Below are positions 1 to 8,613 of a stretch of 64,000 bases of DNA, in pieces. This DNA is from Ruminococcus flavefaciens ATCC 19208. Lineage in GTDB: Bacteria; Bacillota; Clostridia; Oscillospirales; Ruminococcaceae. Within the stretch, counting starts at the first letter, position 1, and the number at the start of each line of letters is the position of its first letter. The stretch lies in NCBI RefSeq assembly GCF_000518765.1, contig NZ_JAEF01000023.1:1-64000 (forward strand), in the 5' to 3' direction. Position numbers and translations under genes: made by a program. The notes below the pieces were generated by a model. That model ran no database searches, was not told the origin of the DNA, and saw nothing but the letters and a program-made list of their open reading frames with translations.

Positions 1-2207
1 TCACCGCCGCGGATTATCATGTCCTTGATACGGCCTGTTATCTTGAAATATCCATCAGAAGAACGTCTTCTTGCGAGGTCGCCTGTATGCAGCCAGCCCT
101 CTGAGTCGATGGCTGCTGCTGTAGCCTCGGGCATCTTGTAATAGCCCTTCATGATGTTGTAGCCTCTTGCCACGAACTCACCGTCTACATCATCAGGAAC
201 TTCCTGATTTGTCTCAGGATCTACGATACGGCACTCAACGCCGAAGATAGGTCCGCCGACTGTATTTACGCGCTGTTCGAGAGTATCTGTAGTTTTGCTC
301 ATGGTAGTTGCAGGAGAAGCCTCGGTCTGTCCGTAAGTGATGCATATCTCACTCATGTGCATCTTCTCGACAACTTCCTCCATTGTCTTGATAGGGCAAG
401 GAGAACCAGCCATGATACCTGTTCTCATGTATGAGAAATCTGTCTTATCAAAGTCCTCATGTCCCAGCATAGCAATAAACATTGTAGGTACACCGTGGAA
501 GCAGGTGATCTTCTCCTGATTTATGCAGTTAAGACCTTTTCTCGGCGAGAAACGCGTTATCGGTGACATAGTTGTACCGTGAGTCATTGAAGCTGTCATA
601 GCAAGCACCATACCGAAACAGTGGAACATAGGCACCTGTATCATCATTCTGTCAGCTGTGGAAAGATCCATGCAGTCTCCGATGGCCTTACCGTTATTAA
701 CTACGTTATAGTGAGTGAGCATTACGCCCTTTGGGAAACCTGTTGTTCCCGAGGTGTACTGCATATTGGCTACATCGTGGATATCAATGGTCTTTCTTAC
801 GCGCTCAACCTCGCTGTACGGAACGTTCTTTGACTGTGCAACTGCTTCTTCCCATGTGAAACAGCCCTTGTTCTTTGAATCAACTGTGATAACGTTCTTG
901 AGGTAAGGAAGTCTTGCGGAGTGAAGCTGACCGGGTTGGCAGTTATCCAGCTCGGGACAGAGCTCCTTGATGATATCAACGTAGTTTATGTTCTTGATAC
1001 CGTCGATCATTACAAGAGTCATGGTATCAGACTGTCTCAGCAGATATTCAGTCTCGTGGATACGGTACTCGGTATTCATAGTGACAAGTACAGCACCTAT
1101 CTTTGTAGTTGCCCAGAAGGTGATGTACCACTGCGGTACATTTGTTGCCCATATTGCAACATGATCGCCCTTCTTTACGCCCATTGCGAGAAGTGCACGT
1201 GCAAATGTATCAACATCGTCACGGAATTCGGGATATGTTCTTGTATAGTCAAGCTCAGTATAGCGGAATGCATACTGATTCGGGAACTGCTCACAGATAC
1301 GGTCGAGTATATCAGGGAACGTATAGTTTATGATGCGCTCCTTCGGCCACGGATACTGTCCGTCACCTCTCATGTTGGTCTGGAGAGAGTGCTTGTGGGC
1401 TTTTTTGTAAGGAGCCATATACTCAGCAAACTGAGGTATAACGATACCTGCGTCACTAAGGTCTCTTGCCCAGCGTTTTACCCATTCAAGTGAGATATAG
1501 CCGTTGTAGTTGATAGTGTCAAGGGCTTCGATCATTGCTTTTACTGGAATATCACCTGTGCCCATGATGCGGTACTCAACTGTACCGTCCTCACGCATGA
1601 CACTGTCCTTTACCTGTATATACTTTATGTACTCACCGAGATTCGCAACTGTAGTCTCGGGAGCTTCATTGTGATAGCGATATGGGTGGTGCATATCCCA
1701 GAGTGCAGCTACCTTGCGGCTCTTTACTCTGTCAAGTACAGCTGCAAGACGGGCTGTATCCGAATATACGCCGTTTGTTTCAACGAGGAGAGTAACATTG
1801 TACTCCTCTGCGATAGGTACAAGTTTCTGAAGAGCTTCCACGATATAATCATCGTCTATTTCATCAACAGGAGCGGGATCAAGATCCGCAAGTATTCTGA
1901 TATAAGATGCATTGAGCTTCTGAGCAAGCTGCGCATATGCCTTGATCTCGTCCTCTGCTGCCTGATACTTATCCTTGAATTTAAGGCAGGCGCCTGATGA
2001 AAGGCAGGGGATCTCAAGACCTAATGATTTTAGTTTAGAAATGGTATTAGGCAGCTGTGCTTCAGTGAAAGGCTGAGCTTTTACAGAAAAGATCTCGTTG
2101 CCGAGTCCTCTGATCTCAATTCCGTCAAATCTGAAATCCTTTGCCATTGAATAAATGTCTGTCCATGACCATTCCGGACAAGCCAGGGTTGAAAATCCGA
2201 TTTTCAA
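1..2207 (-). CDS. Sugar isomerase/epimerase-like TIM barrel fused to AMP-forming acyl-CoA ligase (C-terminus cut by window edge)
   Basis: One uninterrupted frame runs from about 2216 off the left edge. Residues 1 to about 275 resemble the sugar phosphate isomerase/epimerase (AP endonuclease 2 type) TIM barrel, opening with KIGFSTLACPEW and carrying VETNG and WDMHHPYR. After about residue 280 it becomes an ANL-superfamily ligase of the FadD type, with P-loop YTSGTTGFPKG near residue 484, YGQTEASP, GWLHTGDLARR and KITGRIKDMIIRGG just before the edge. I checked the frame across the junction near 1320-1440 and found no stop. Start: TTG at 2207 sits 9 nt after AAAGGA and gives the usual family N-terminus; the in-frame ATG at 2216 directly abuts the same AGGA, so it is less likely. 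The ligase half should activate a carboxylate with ATP and CoA. Substrates of either half, and the reason for the fusion, are unknown. It lies last in a minus-strand gene run. Confidence 0.85.
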   Translation of the reverse strand, partial: MKIGFSTLACPEWSWTDIYSMAKDFRFDGIEIRGLGNEIFSVKAQPFTEAQLPNTISKLKSLGLEIPCLSSGACLKFKDKYQAAEDEIKAYAQLAQKLNASYIRILADLDPAPVDEIDDDYIVEALQKLVPIAEEYNVTLLVETNGVYSDTARLAAVLDRVKSRKVAALWDMHHPYRYHNEAPETTVANLGEYIKYIQVKDSVMREDGTVEYRIMGTGDIPVKAMIEALDTINYNGYISLEWVKRWARDLSDAGIVIPQFAEYMAPYKKAHKHSLQTNMRGDGQYPWPKERIINYTFPDILDRICEQFPNQYAFRYTELDYTRTYPEFRDDVDTFARALLAMGVKKGDHVAIWATNVPQWYITFWATTKIGAVLVTMNTEYRIHETEYLLRQSDTMTLVMIDGIKNINYVDIIKELCPELDNCQPGQLHSARLPYLKNVITVDSKNKGCFTWEEAVAQSKNVPYSEVERVRKTIDIHDVANMQYTSGTTGFPKGVMLTHYNVVNNGKAIGDCMDLSTADRMMIQVPMFHCFGMVLAMTASMTHGTTMSPITRFSPRKGLNCINQEKITCFHGVPTMFIAMLGHEDFDKTDFSYMRTGIMAGSPCPIKTMEEVVEKMHMSEICITYGQTEASPATTMSKTTDTLEQRVNTVGGPIFGVECRIVDPETNQEVPDDVDGEFVARGYNIMKGYYKMPEATAAAIDSEGWLHTGDLARRRSSDGYFKITGRIKDMIIRGG

Positions 2208-2238
2208 AATAACCATTCCTTTACATTATAAAATCGCT

Positions 2239-2436
2239 TTATGTCTTATGTGACTCAGTTCTGGCTGTTTCTAAAACTTCGGCTCTGAACTTCTTTTTAT
2301 CGAAGCCCGAAGAGACCATATACGCTTCTGCAAGCTTCCGCGTTGTGAAACGTCGGGCAAACTCTGCATGATATACGAAAAAACGCGGAGATACTGCGTA
2401 CATTCCGTCAGTAATATGCTTTATTACCCATTTCAC
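2239..2436 (-). CDS. Small hypothetical protein, 65 aa
   Basis: A short basic protein that I do not recognise. It begins at a GTG 15 nt after the stop of the upstream YdcF-like gene, with a GGAGA ribosome site overlapping that gene's end, and it stops 31 nt before the isomerase-ligase start. The sequence is rich in Lys, Arg and Phe, with no signal peptide, membrane segment or Cys pairs. The operon-like spacing and plausible ribosome site support a real gene. It could be a chance frame, since it is short and has no family match I can name. Confidence 0.5.
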   Translation of the reverse strand: MKWVIKHITDGMYAVSPRFFVYHAEFARRFTTRKLAEAYMVSSGFDKKKFRAEVLETARTESHKT

Positions 2437-2450
2437 AGCGTTACTGTCTC

Positions 2451-3212
2451 CTATCCGAATATTTTATAATAAACAACACCAAACCACTCTCTTACCCAGT
2501 AAGTGGGAACGAGATACCATGATGTCGAACCAGAGATGTTATACGCCTTGATGTCCTGCTTTTCAGCTATCATTTCAGCCCGAAGCTGATGATAAACGTC
2601 AGTTATAAGTGTTATCTTCTCAGGAAGTCCGTTTGCTGTTATTATCTCCTTGGAAAAACGAAGATTTTCCTCAGTGTTCACAGATCTGTCCTCCGCATAT
2701 ATTCTTTCGGGAGCTATGCCCTTATCAACGAGCCACTCCTTCATGCACTGCGCTTCGCTTATAGTCTCGTCATCGCCTTTGCCGCCCGAAACTATTGCAT
2801 ATACACTTTCGTGCTGTGAAAGATATTCATATGCTGCATCAAGCCTGCGTCTGAGCATACGGCTCGGTACGCCGTCCTTGACCTTGCAGCCGAGAACTAC
2901 TACTGTGGTGTTCTCGTCCTTAGGCGGATCATCGGAAGCTTTTACCATAAATACGCTTATGGCAACAGCAAGGATGATACTGAACGCCGTGACAGCTCCC
3001 AGCAGAGAGAGGATAACTTTTCCCAGAGGCTTTTCCCAGCACTTTCCAATGAAAGAACTGAATCTGCCCCAGAATATGAATATCAGCAGCATTGCACCGC
3101 TGATGCCCATGCCTGCGCAGTTTCCGAGATTTATAATACCTATGCTCAATGGCATGGCGAATATCATAAAAACTCCCAGACACAGAAGTGCAGGAATAAC
3201 TTTGATCTCCAT
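2451..3212 (-). CDS. YdcF/SanA-family (DUF218) membrane protein
   Basis: 253 aa. The first ~95 residues hold three hydrophobic membrane segments. The rest is a DUF218/YdcF domain: VVVLGCKV starts the Rossmann-like fold, followed by SRMLRRRLDAA, IVSGGKGDDE with an acidic partner, and SVNTEENL, the order typical of the family. Family members (YdcF, SanA, ElyC) are membrane proteins linked to envelope or peptidoglycan precursor metabolism, but no reaction is established. The start ATG has AGGAGG 6 nt upstream. It follows the PHP phosphoesterase by 25 nt, so the two are probably co-transcribed. Confidence 0.8.
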   Translation of the reverse strand: MEIKVIPALLCLGVFMIFAMPLSIGIINLGNCAGMGISGAMLLIFIFWGRFSSFIGKCWEKPLGKVILSLLGAVTAFSIILAVAISVFMVKASDDPPKDENTTVVVLGCKVKDGVPSRMLRRRLDAAYEYLSQHESVYAIVSGGKGDDETISEAQCMKEWLVDKGIAPERIYAEDRSVNTEENLRFSKEIITANGLPEKITLITDVYHQLRAEMIAEKQDIKAYNISGSTSWYLVPTYWVREWFGVVYYKIFG

Positions 3213-3237
3213 TGCTTTACCTCCTGCAGGCTGCCGC

Positions 3238-4074
3238 TTATTTCATGCTTGCAGCGAGCTTGAGGATCCTATCAAGGTTTTCCTTTGTTGTAGTTTCACT
3301 ACCAAGATGTGTCGGTACTTTATTGTACAATCCGTGGAAATCAGAGCCGCCTGTTTCGATAAGATCGTACTTTTTAGCAATCGCAGAAAGCTGCTTGCGT
3401 GTCTTCTTGTCGGCTGAGAAATGTCCTACCTCTACGCCGTCTATCTTACCCTTCTTGGCAAGCTCTTCAAGAAGCTCGATATTATTGTACTGAGCAGGGT
3501 GAGCCATTACGGCAACGCCCTTTGCAGTATGTATAAGGTCTATTACAAAATTAACGTCGGGGTACTCACGCTCAACATAGCAGGTTCCGACCTCGGGATT
3601 GAACAACTCTCTGTCAAGATCCCCGTAAAATTCCAGTGCATAGCCATAGTCGATCAGAGCACGCATTATATGCTGTTTGAATATGCTCTTTGAAGCTGTG
3701 GTACGCTTTAATATGCTTTCCTGTGTTATAGGGAATTTCTCCATGACCTTTTCGATCATTTCCCTTGAGCATTCCTTTCTTATCTCACAGGACTTCATGC
3801 AAAGCCCTTCAAGTCTGTTGGGCTTTGATGGGGCATAGCACAATATATGTACCTTGCTGTTTCTTTCCTTATCCCATGCCGATAGCTCGACGCCGTGGAG
3901 TATTTTTATCCCCGCACGCTCGCCCAATACATCTGCTCTTGAAAAAGAAGCCATTGTATCATGATCGGTTATCGAAAGCCATTCGATATTCATGCGTTTC
4001 GCCTGTGCAATTACATCTTCAATGCCAAGCGAACCGTCGGAAAGGGTGGTGTGACAGTGCAGATCGCAAATCAT
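3238..4074 (-). CDS. PHP-domain phosphoesterase
   Basis: 278 aa, the length of the stand-alone PHP family (YciV/RNase AM type). Metal-binding motifs appear in order: DLHCHTTLSDGS at residues 3-14, ITDHD near 37, GVELSA near 62, MAHPAQ near 190 and GGSDFHG near 243. Characterised relatives hydrolyse 3',5'-bisphosphonucleosides or trim RNA 5' ends, so a cytosolic metal-dependent nucleotide phosphatase is the likely role; the substrate is inferred from family only. It heads a minus-strand run with the YdcF-like gene. A good promoter lies about 110 nt upstream of the start. Confidence 0.88.
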   Translation of the reverse strand: MICDLHCHTTLSDGSLGIEDVIAQAKRMNIEWLSITDHDTMASFSRADVLGERAGIKILHGVELSAWDKERNSKVHILCYAPSKPNRLEGLCMKSCEIRKECSREMIEKVMEKFPITQESILKRTTASKSIFKQHIMRALIDYGYALEFYGDLDRELFNPEVGTCYVEREYPDVNFVIDLIHTAKGVAVMAHPAQYNNIELLEELAKKGKIDGVEVGHFSADKKTRKQLSAIAKKYDLIETGGSDFHGLYNKVPTHLGSETTTKENLDRILKLAASMK

Positions 4075-4193
4075 ACATAACCTTCTTTCGCCGTATTTCT
4101 GCGGCAGAATATTTTTTTATTTTTGTATTGATAAGGCGCTTATTTTTATAACATGGTTACAAAAAATTCTAACAGTAATAATAACGCTAATAA

Positions 4194-4222
4194 TTATATC
4201 ACAATACTATGCAAATTTCAAG
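4194..4222 (-). promoter_or_regulatory. Sigma-A promoter for the PHP gene
   Basis: On the minus strand TTGAAA (4222-4217) and TATAAT (4199-4194) are separated by 17 bp. The leader is about 110 nt and A/T rich, with a small GCCGCAGAAATACGGC hairpin close to the gene. Confidence 0.7.
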
Positions 4223-4284
4223 TATTTTAGTCTAATTTTCACATTCTTATCACTTTTCTGCACTATCGCAATAAAGTATTCTAA

Positions 4285-5106
4285 CTAAAGCAATGCGTAA
4301 AGCTCGCTCTTTCGGAAGCCTGTTTCCTTTGCTACTGCCTTGCAGGCATCAGTGGGTTTTTCGCCCATATCTATGAGCTTTTTCACCTGTTCCACAGCTT
4401 CTTCTATGGTAAGCTCTCCGCCGCTGTTCTCCTTTGCCCCTTCAAGCACAAGTACATACTCTCCACGCGGCTCGTTCACATTATAATAGGATACAGCCTC
4501 GGAAAGTGTAAGCCTCAGGACTTCTTCGTGTATCTTTGTAAGCTCCCTGCACAGCGATATCCTGCGTTCACCGCCAAAGAACTCCGCAAGGTCGGAAAGT
4601 GTTGTTTTTAATTTGTGAGGAGCTTCGTAAAATACCATGACAGCTGTCTCGCCGCGAAGCTTTTCAAGCCGCTCGGCTCTCTCCTTTTTCGGAACGGGAA
4701 GGAATCCCTCAAAAGTAAATCTTCTTGTGCTCAGCCCTGAAACAGCTACTGCGGATACTACCGCACTAGGTCCGGGAACTACCTTTATATCTATGCCGCT
4801 CTCGGCGCACATCTTCACAAGTACCTCACCGGGATCGGAGATACAGGGCATTCCTGCGTCTGTGACTATGCCGCAGCTCTCCCCAGCAAGCAGGCGGTCG
4901 ATAATATGCTGTGCATCGGCTTTTGAGCTGTGCTCGTGGAAGCTCACAAGGGGCTTCTTTATCTCATAACGGTTAAGAAGCTTTAGTGTGACTCTTGTAT
5001 CCTCTGCACACAAAAAATCCACCTTTGCAAGTGTATCCAGCTGCCTGAGAGTAATGTCCTCAAGATTGCCTATAGGTGTGCCTATTACGTAAAATGTTCC
5101 GCTCAT
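4285..5106 (-). CDS. rsmI: 16S rRNA (cytidine-1402-2'-O)-methyltransferase RsmI
   Basis: 273 aa, full length for RsmI. The N-terminus YVIGTPIGNLEDITLRQL and the downstream CAEDTRVTLKLL, SFHEH and VTDAGMPCISDPGE are hallmark sequences of this tetrapyrrole-methylase-fold enzyme. It uses S-adenosylmethionine to 2'-O-methylate C1402 of 16S rRNA, which tunes P-site decoding. The start overlaps the previous gene's stop by 4 nt (ATGA), indicating translational coupling with the TrmN6-like methylase. It is the last gene of the 10886-4285 operon. Confidence 0.96.
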   Translation of the reverse strand: MSGTFYVIGTPIGNLEDITLRQLDTLAKVDFLCAEDTRVTLKLLNRYEIKKPLVSFHEHSSKADAQHIIDRLLAGESCGIVTDAGMPCISDPGEVLVKMCAESGIDIKVVPGPSAVVSAVAVSGLSTRRFTFEGFLPVPKKERAERLEKLRGETAVMVFYEAPHKLKTTLSDLAEFFGGERRISLCRELTKIHEEVLRLTLSEAVSYYNVNEPRGEYVLVLEGAKENSGGELTIEEAVEQVKKLIDMGEKPTDACKAVAKETGFRKSELYALL

Positions 5107-5825
5107 GCCTGCTCCTTTCCTGTGTCATATATTTTCTGAAGCTCTTCCGTGAAGCCGTTTTCGCTTCGTATATAGAGCTGAGGCTCGACTTTCATAAACG
5201 GCTTCGAGCCTTTTTTACCTTCTATAAGAAAGAGCCACGGTGCTTCCTCTGCATTTTTCGACACAAAACGCAGTCTTTTGGGTTCTATGTCACGGCACTT
5301 CATGGCATATATAACATCGCTCAGACGTTCGGGGCGGTTGCAGACGCAGAGCCTGCCGCCGAATTTCAGCAGCTTCTGAGCTGCCGCACACACATCGTCT
5401 ATAGTGCACAGTATCTCATGTCTTGCTATTTTCTGGGCAGTTATAACGCTCTGAAAGCCTGCGTTATTCACCTTATACGGCGGATTGCAGGTAACAAGAT
5501 CAAGCTGCCCGAGAGGTGCGCCCTCCCATAGCTCTTTCAGATCAGCACATATTGGTACTATCCCATTAGTTTCGCTTTTTTCAAGTCCGAGACGGAGCTG
5601 CTCTATTGCGCCCTCCTGTATGTCAACTGCATATGTCACCTGAGGCGGCAGCTTTTTCTGCATAATCAGCGGTATAATTCCGCAGCCTGTTCCCAGATCG
5701 CAGGCTTTGTCCTTTGCACGGTACTGTGAGAAGTCCGCCAGCAGAAAGGCGTCAGTGCCGAAGCGGTGGTCGCTGCTGGCACAGACATATATTTTATCAG
5801 TTAGCTTTTCGTATTTGTATTCCAT
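5103..5825 (-). CDS. tRNA1(Val) adenine-37 N6-methyltransferase-like (TrmN6/YfiC family)
   Basis: 240 aa class I methyltransferase. SAM-binding motif I is CDLGTGCGIIPL near residue 43, with the acidic partner VDIQEG near 69. The catalytic NPPY motif (TCNPPYKVNNAG) near residue 113 marks an N6-adenine methylase. The YfiC/TrmN6 group methylates A37 of tRNA1(Val) in E. coli; in Clostridia the exact tRNA is untested. Its neighbours (mnmA upstream, rsmI overlapping downstream by 4 nt) support an RNA substrate. The start lies 11 nt after the isochorismatase-GNAT stop. Confidence 0.88.
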   Translation of the reverse strand: MEYKYEKLTDKIYVCASSDHRFGTDAFLLADFSQYRAKDKACDLGTGCGIIPLIMQKKLPPQVTYAVDIQEGAIEQLRLGLEKSETNGIVPICADLKELWEGAPLGQLDLVTCNPPYKVNNAGFQSVITAQKIARHEILCTIDDVCAAAQKLLKFGGRLCVCNRPERLSDVIYAMKCRDIEPKRLRFVSKNAEEAPWLFLIEGKKGSKPFMKVEPQLYIRSENGFTEELQKIYDTGKEQA

Positions 5826-5836
5826 ATTTTTCCTTT

Positions 5837-6847
5837 TTATCTTTTCATCATCACAATATATTCTGTTGTTCCATTTTCCAACTTCCTTGTGTCTGTAAGA
5901 TGAAAACCATGTGATTCATAGAAGCGTACAGCATCAATGTTCTTTTCTATTGTCCATAGATATTTGACTGAATAGTTTCCTTTGGCATATTCGATCAATT
6001 CCGAACCGATTCCCTGACCTTGAAAGAAATGATCAACATATAATTCAATGATCTCTTCTTTCTCTATGCGGATAAGCCCTTTTACGATCCCGTCATCATA
6101 CAGGAACATATTGTCAAGAAAGCCGTTTTCAATGTACTTTTTGGCAACAGGAATCACCTGTAATTCTCCAAATGAATATGCGTCGTCATTAAATATCGGG
6201 CGATACTTCATTCGTTTTGCAAACACAAGGATCTCCGCGATTCTCGAAACGTCTTCTTCTGTAGCCCTTCTGATATGTGCCTCATTCCCATTGCTGAATT
6301 TATGCATATCATTGTTATCATGTATCATATCAAGTGCTTCCGCCATTTTTACGCATTTTGCGTACCTGTTCTTCCACATGAACTCATTATAGTAACGGTA
6401 TGCCTGCGCCCCTGTCATAAACTCATTATCAAAGGTTGAATTGCAGTACTCGGGAACTATCATTTCAAAGCCGTGCTCAAAGCCGCACTTCACTGTGGCA
6501 TCTATGCAGTAATCCGTCTGCAAACCCGTTACTATGAGCCTTTTCATGCCTTTTTTCTGCAAATATTCAAGGAGACCGCTGTCACGGAAAGGACTGTTTA
6601 CGGTCTTATCGAATATCTTCTCGCCTGCTTTCGGTGCAAATTCGCGGGCTACATCAAAGCCGTCTGTTCCCTTTGAAAGCGGCTTGCCTGCTCCGTCATC
6701 GTGGCGGACATATATGACTTCGACATTGTTTTTCCTTGACTCGGATATGAGTTTTTTAAGGCTGTCTCTGAAAACTGTGAAGTTATACAGCGTTTTAACT
6801 GTTATGAGTTCCTGTACATCAACAACAAGAAGTGCAGTGTCGCTCAT
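5837..6847 (-). CDS. Isochorismatase-family hydrolase fused to GNAT N-acetyltransferase
   Basis: 336 aa with two domains. Residues 1 to about 170 are a cysteine hydrolase of the isochorismatase family: ALLVVDVQE carries the catalytic Asp, and IVTGLQTDYCIDATVK carries the catalytic Cys. A linker of about 20 residues leads to a GNAT acetyltransferase (about 190-336) starting HIRRATEEDVSRIAEIL, with the acetyl-CoA loop FFQGQGIGSELIEYAK and the C-terminal VRFYESHGFHLT. The hydrolase may cleave an amide such as nicotinamide and the GNAT acetylate an amine; neither substrate can be read here. The ATG overlaps the mnmA stop by 4 nt, so it is translationally coupled inside an RNA-modification operon. 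Confidence 0.9.
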   Translation of the reverse strand: MSDTALLVVDVQELITVKTLYNFTVFRDSLKKLISESRKNNVEVIYVRHDDGAGKPLSKGTDGFDVAREFAPKAGEKIFDKTVNSPFRDSGLLEYLQKKGMKRLIVTGLQTDYCIDATVKCGFEHGFEMIVPEYCNSTFDNEFMTGAQAYRYYNEFMWKNRYAKCVKMAEALDMIHDNNDMHKFSNGNEAHIRRATEEDVSRIAEILVFAKRMKYRPIFNDDAYSFGELQVIPVAKKYIENGFLDNMFLYDDGIVKGLIRIEKEEIIELYVDHFFQGQGIGSELIEYAKGNYSVKYLWTIEKNIDAVRFYESHGFHLTDTRKLENGTTEYIVMMKR

Positions 6848-7920
6848 TTTATGGTACCTCCGCCTACAACTATATCTCCGTCATACAGTACCACAGCCTG
6901 ACCGCTCGTTACGGCTCTTTGCGGCTCATCGAACTCCACCATGTACTCGCCGTTTCCGAGGTAAGACACTACCGCAGGCTGCTCCTTCTGACTGTAGCGG
7001 GTCTTTGCAGTCACACGCATGGGAGCATCAAGCTTTTCTACGGAAATAAGGTTGAAATCGTCAGCTACAAGGCTCTTTGTGTATAGATCGCTTTCAAGTC
7101 CGATCGTTACTGTGTTTGCGTCCATATCCTTTCGGACTACATATGCAGGGTGTCCGAGGGCTATGCCAAGTCCCTTGCGCTGTCCGATAGTGTAATTTAT
7201 AATACCCTTGTGCTCACCGAGAACCTTGCCGTCTGTGTCTATAAAGCTGCCGCATGGCGTATCACAGCCCGTAAAACGCTTTATAAATGAGGCGTAGTCA
7301 CCGTCTGGAACAAAACATATATCCTGACTGTCAGGCTTGTTGGAGTTTACAAGCCCTGCGGACTCAGCAAGCTCCCTGACCTGAGTCTTTTCAAGCTCTC
7401 CCAGCGGAAAAAGTGTATGTGAGAGCTGCTCCTGAGTAAGTGCATAAAGTACATAGGTCTGATCCTTACTGCGGTCTTTAGGGCGTTTCAGCAGCCAGCG
7501 TCCGCGGCTCTCGTCGTATTCATTTACCGCATAATGTCCTGTGGCTATGTAGTCATAATCAAGCTCCAATGCTCTGCGGAGCATCTTGTCGAATTTAACA
7601 TGGCGGTTGCACTCTATACATGGATTTGGTGTTCGTCCGCTGAGGTAGCTGTCAGCGAACTGCTGCATAACATGCTCACGGAAATTATCCTTGAAATTGA
7701 ATACGAGATGCTCAAAGCCAAGTCTTCTTGCTACGCTTCTTGCATCCTCCACATCAGAGAGCGCACAGCAGGTCTTTCCCTCTTTCTTAGCCTCGGAGAT
7801 ATCCTCGTCCGAAAAGAGCTTGAGGGTGACTCCCATGACTTCATAGCCTTTATCTCTGAGCAGCATTGCGGCTACGGAGCTGTCAACTCCTCCGCTCATG
7901 CCAACCATTACTTTCTTCAT
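6844..7920 (-). CDS. mnmA: tRNA-specific 2-thiouridylase MnmA
   Basis: 358 aa. The PP-loop GMSGGVDSSVAA binds ATP near the N-terminus. The catalytic pair is NPCIECN (about residue 98) and SQDICFVPDG (about residue 198). GQRKGLGIA belongs to the central domain and a beta-barrel C-terminus follows. With ATP and a sulfur carrier, MnmA makes s2U at U34 of tRNA Lys, Glu and Gln. The frame is open 12 codons further upstream, but the ATG at 7920 has AAAGGAGC at proper spacing and starts with the conserved KKVMVGMSGG, so it was chosen. It sits 44 nt after the HAD gene and overlaps the next gene by 4 nt. Confidence 0.97.
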   Translation of the reverse strand: MKKVMVGMSGGVDSSVAAMLLRDKGYEVMGVTLKLFSDEDISEAKKEGKTCCALSDVEDARSVARRLGFEHLVFNFKDNFREHVMQQFADSYLSGRTPNPCIECNRHVKFDKMLRRALELDYDYIATGHYAVNEYDESRGRWLLKRPKDRSKDQTYVLYALTQEQLSHTLFPLGELEKTQVRELAESAGLVNSNKPDSQDICFVPDGDYASFIKRFTGCDTPCGSFIDTDGKVLGEHKGIINYTIGQRKGLGIALGHPAYVVRKDMDANTVTIGLESDLYTKSLVADDFNLISVEKLDAPMRVTAKTRYSQKEQPAVVSYLGNGEYMVEFDEPQRAVTSGQAVVLYDGDIVVGGGTIK

Positions 7921-7964
7921 CTGTATGCTCCTTTTAAAACAGCATGGGCGAACCAAGTCCGCCC

Positions 7965-8612
7965 CTAAATTATATTTATTATCTCATCAAGCGATCTTAC
8001 ATAGTGATCGGAGATCTTCTTTATATCATCACCGTCAGCTTCGGAAACAGGATCGTACACTCCCACTGTTAAAAAGCCTGCGCCTTTGGCAGTCTCTATA
8101 CAGTGAAGAGAATCCTCCACAACAAGTACATCACGGGGCTGTGCGTTCAGAAGCTTTGCAGCTCCGAGAAATATATCAGGGTAATTCTTGCCCTGAGGAT
8201 ATTCCCTGTCCGTAAGCAGAAAACCTATCCTGTCATATACTCCGCAGCGTCTGAGTGCAGCTTCGGCAAGCCCTTTATAAGTAGCTGTTGCTACGCCGTA
8301 GGGAATACTGCGGCTGTCAAGGAAATCCATTACCTCAGCCGCATGAGGTTTCAGCGGTATCTTGTTTTCGTACCTGTCCCGCACCATTTCCTCAATGCGG
8401 TGTATGACATATTCCTTTGTACAGCTCAGTCCAAAGCGGTCTATAAAATACTGCGACGATGTGTCAACAGTCATCTTCTTGACAATATCGGATATATCAG
8501 ACGGAATGTCTTTCACGCCGTTCTCTTCAAGAAATTCCCTGTCGATACTGCTCCATACAGTCATGGAATCCAGCAGTGTTCCGTCAAGGTCAAATATTAC
8601 GCCTTTTATCAA
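7965..8612 (-). CDS. HAD-family hydrolase (beta-phosphoglucomutase/phosphatase type)
   Basis: 215 aa from a TTG start. HAD motif I is VIFDLDGTLLDS at residues 4-15, motif II lies in YGVATATYKG, motif III is the Lys in PQGKNYPDIFL, and motif IV is VVEDSLHCIETAK. The inserted alpha-helical cap after motif I is the subclass I form seen in phosphoglycolate phosphatases and beta-phosphoglucomutases. The frame extends far upstream without a stop, but that part overlaps the Glu-rich end of the C39-like gene; TTG at 8612 follows AGGAG, one nucleotide after the neighbour's stop, and gives a normal HAD N-terminus. The substrate is unknown. Confidence 0.85.
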   Translation of the reverse strand: MIKGVIFDLDGTLLDSMTVWSSIDREFLEENGVKDIPSDISDIVKKMTVDTSSQYFIDRFGLSCTKEYVIHRIEEMVRDRYENKIPLKPHAAEVMDFLDSRSIPYGVATATYKGLAEAALRRCGVYDRIGFLLTDREYPQGKNYPDIFLGAAKLLNAQPRDVLVVEDSLHCIETAKGAGFLTVGVYDPVSEADGDDIKKISDHYVRSLDEIINII

Positions 8613-8613
8613 A

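Noticed and set aside
2239..2436. Toxin or antitoxin
   Set aside because: A single small gene with no partner and no recognised toxin or antitoxin fold.
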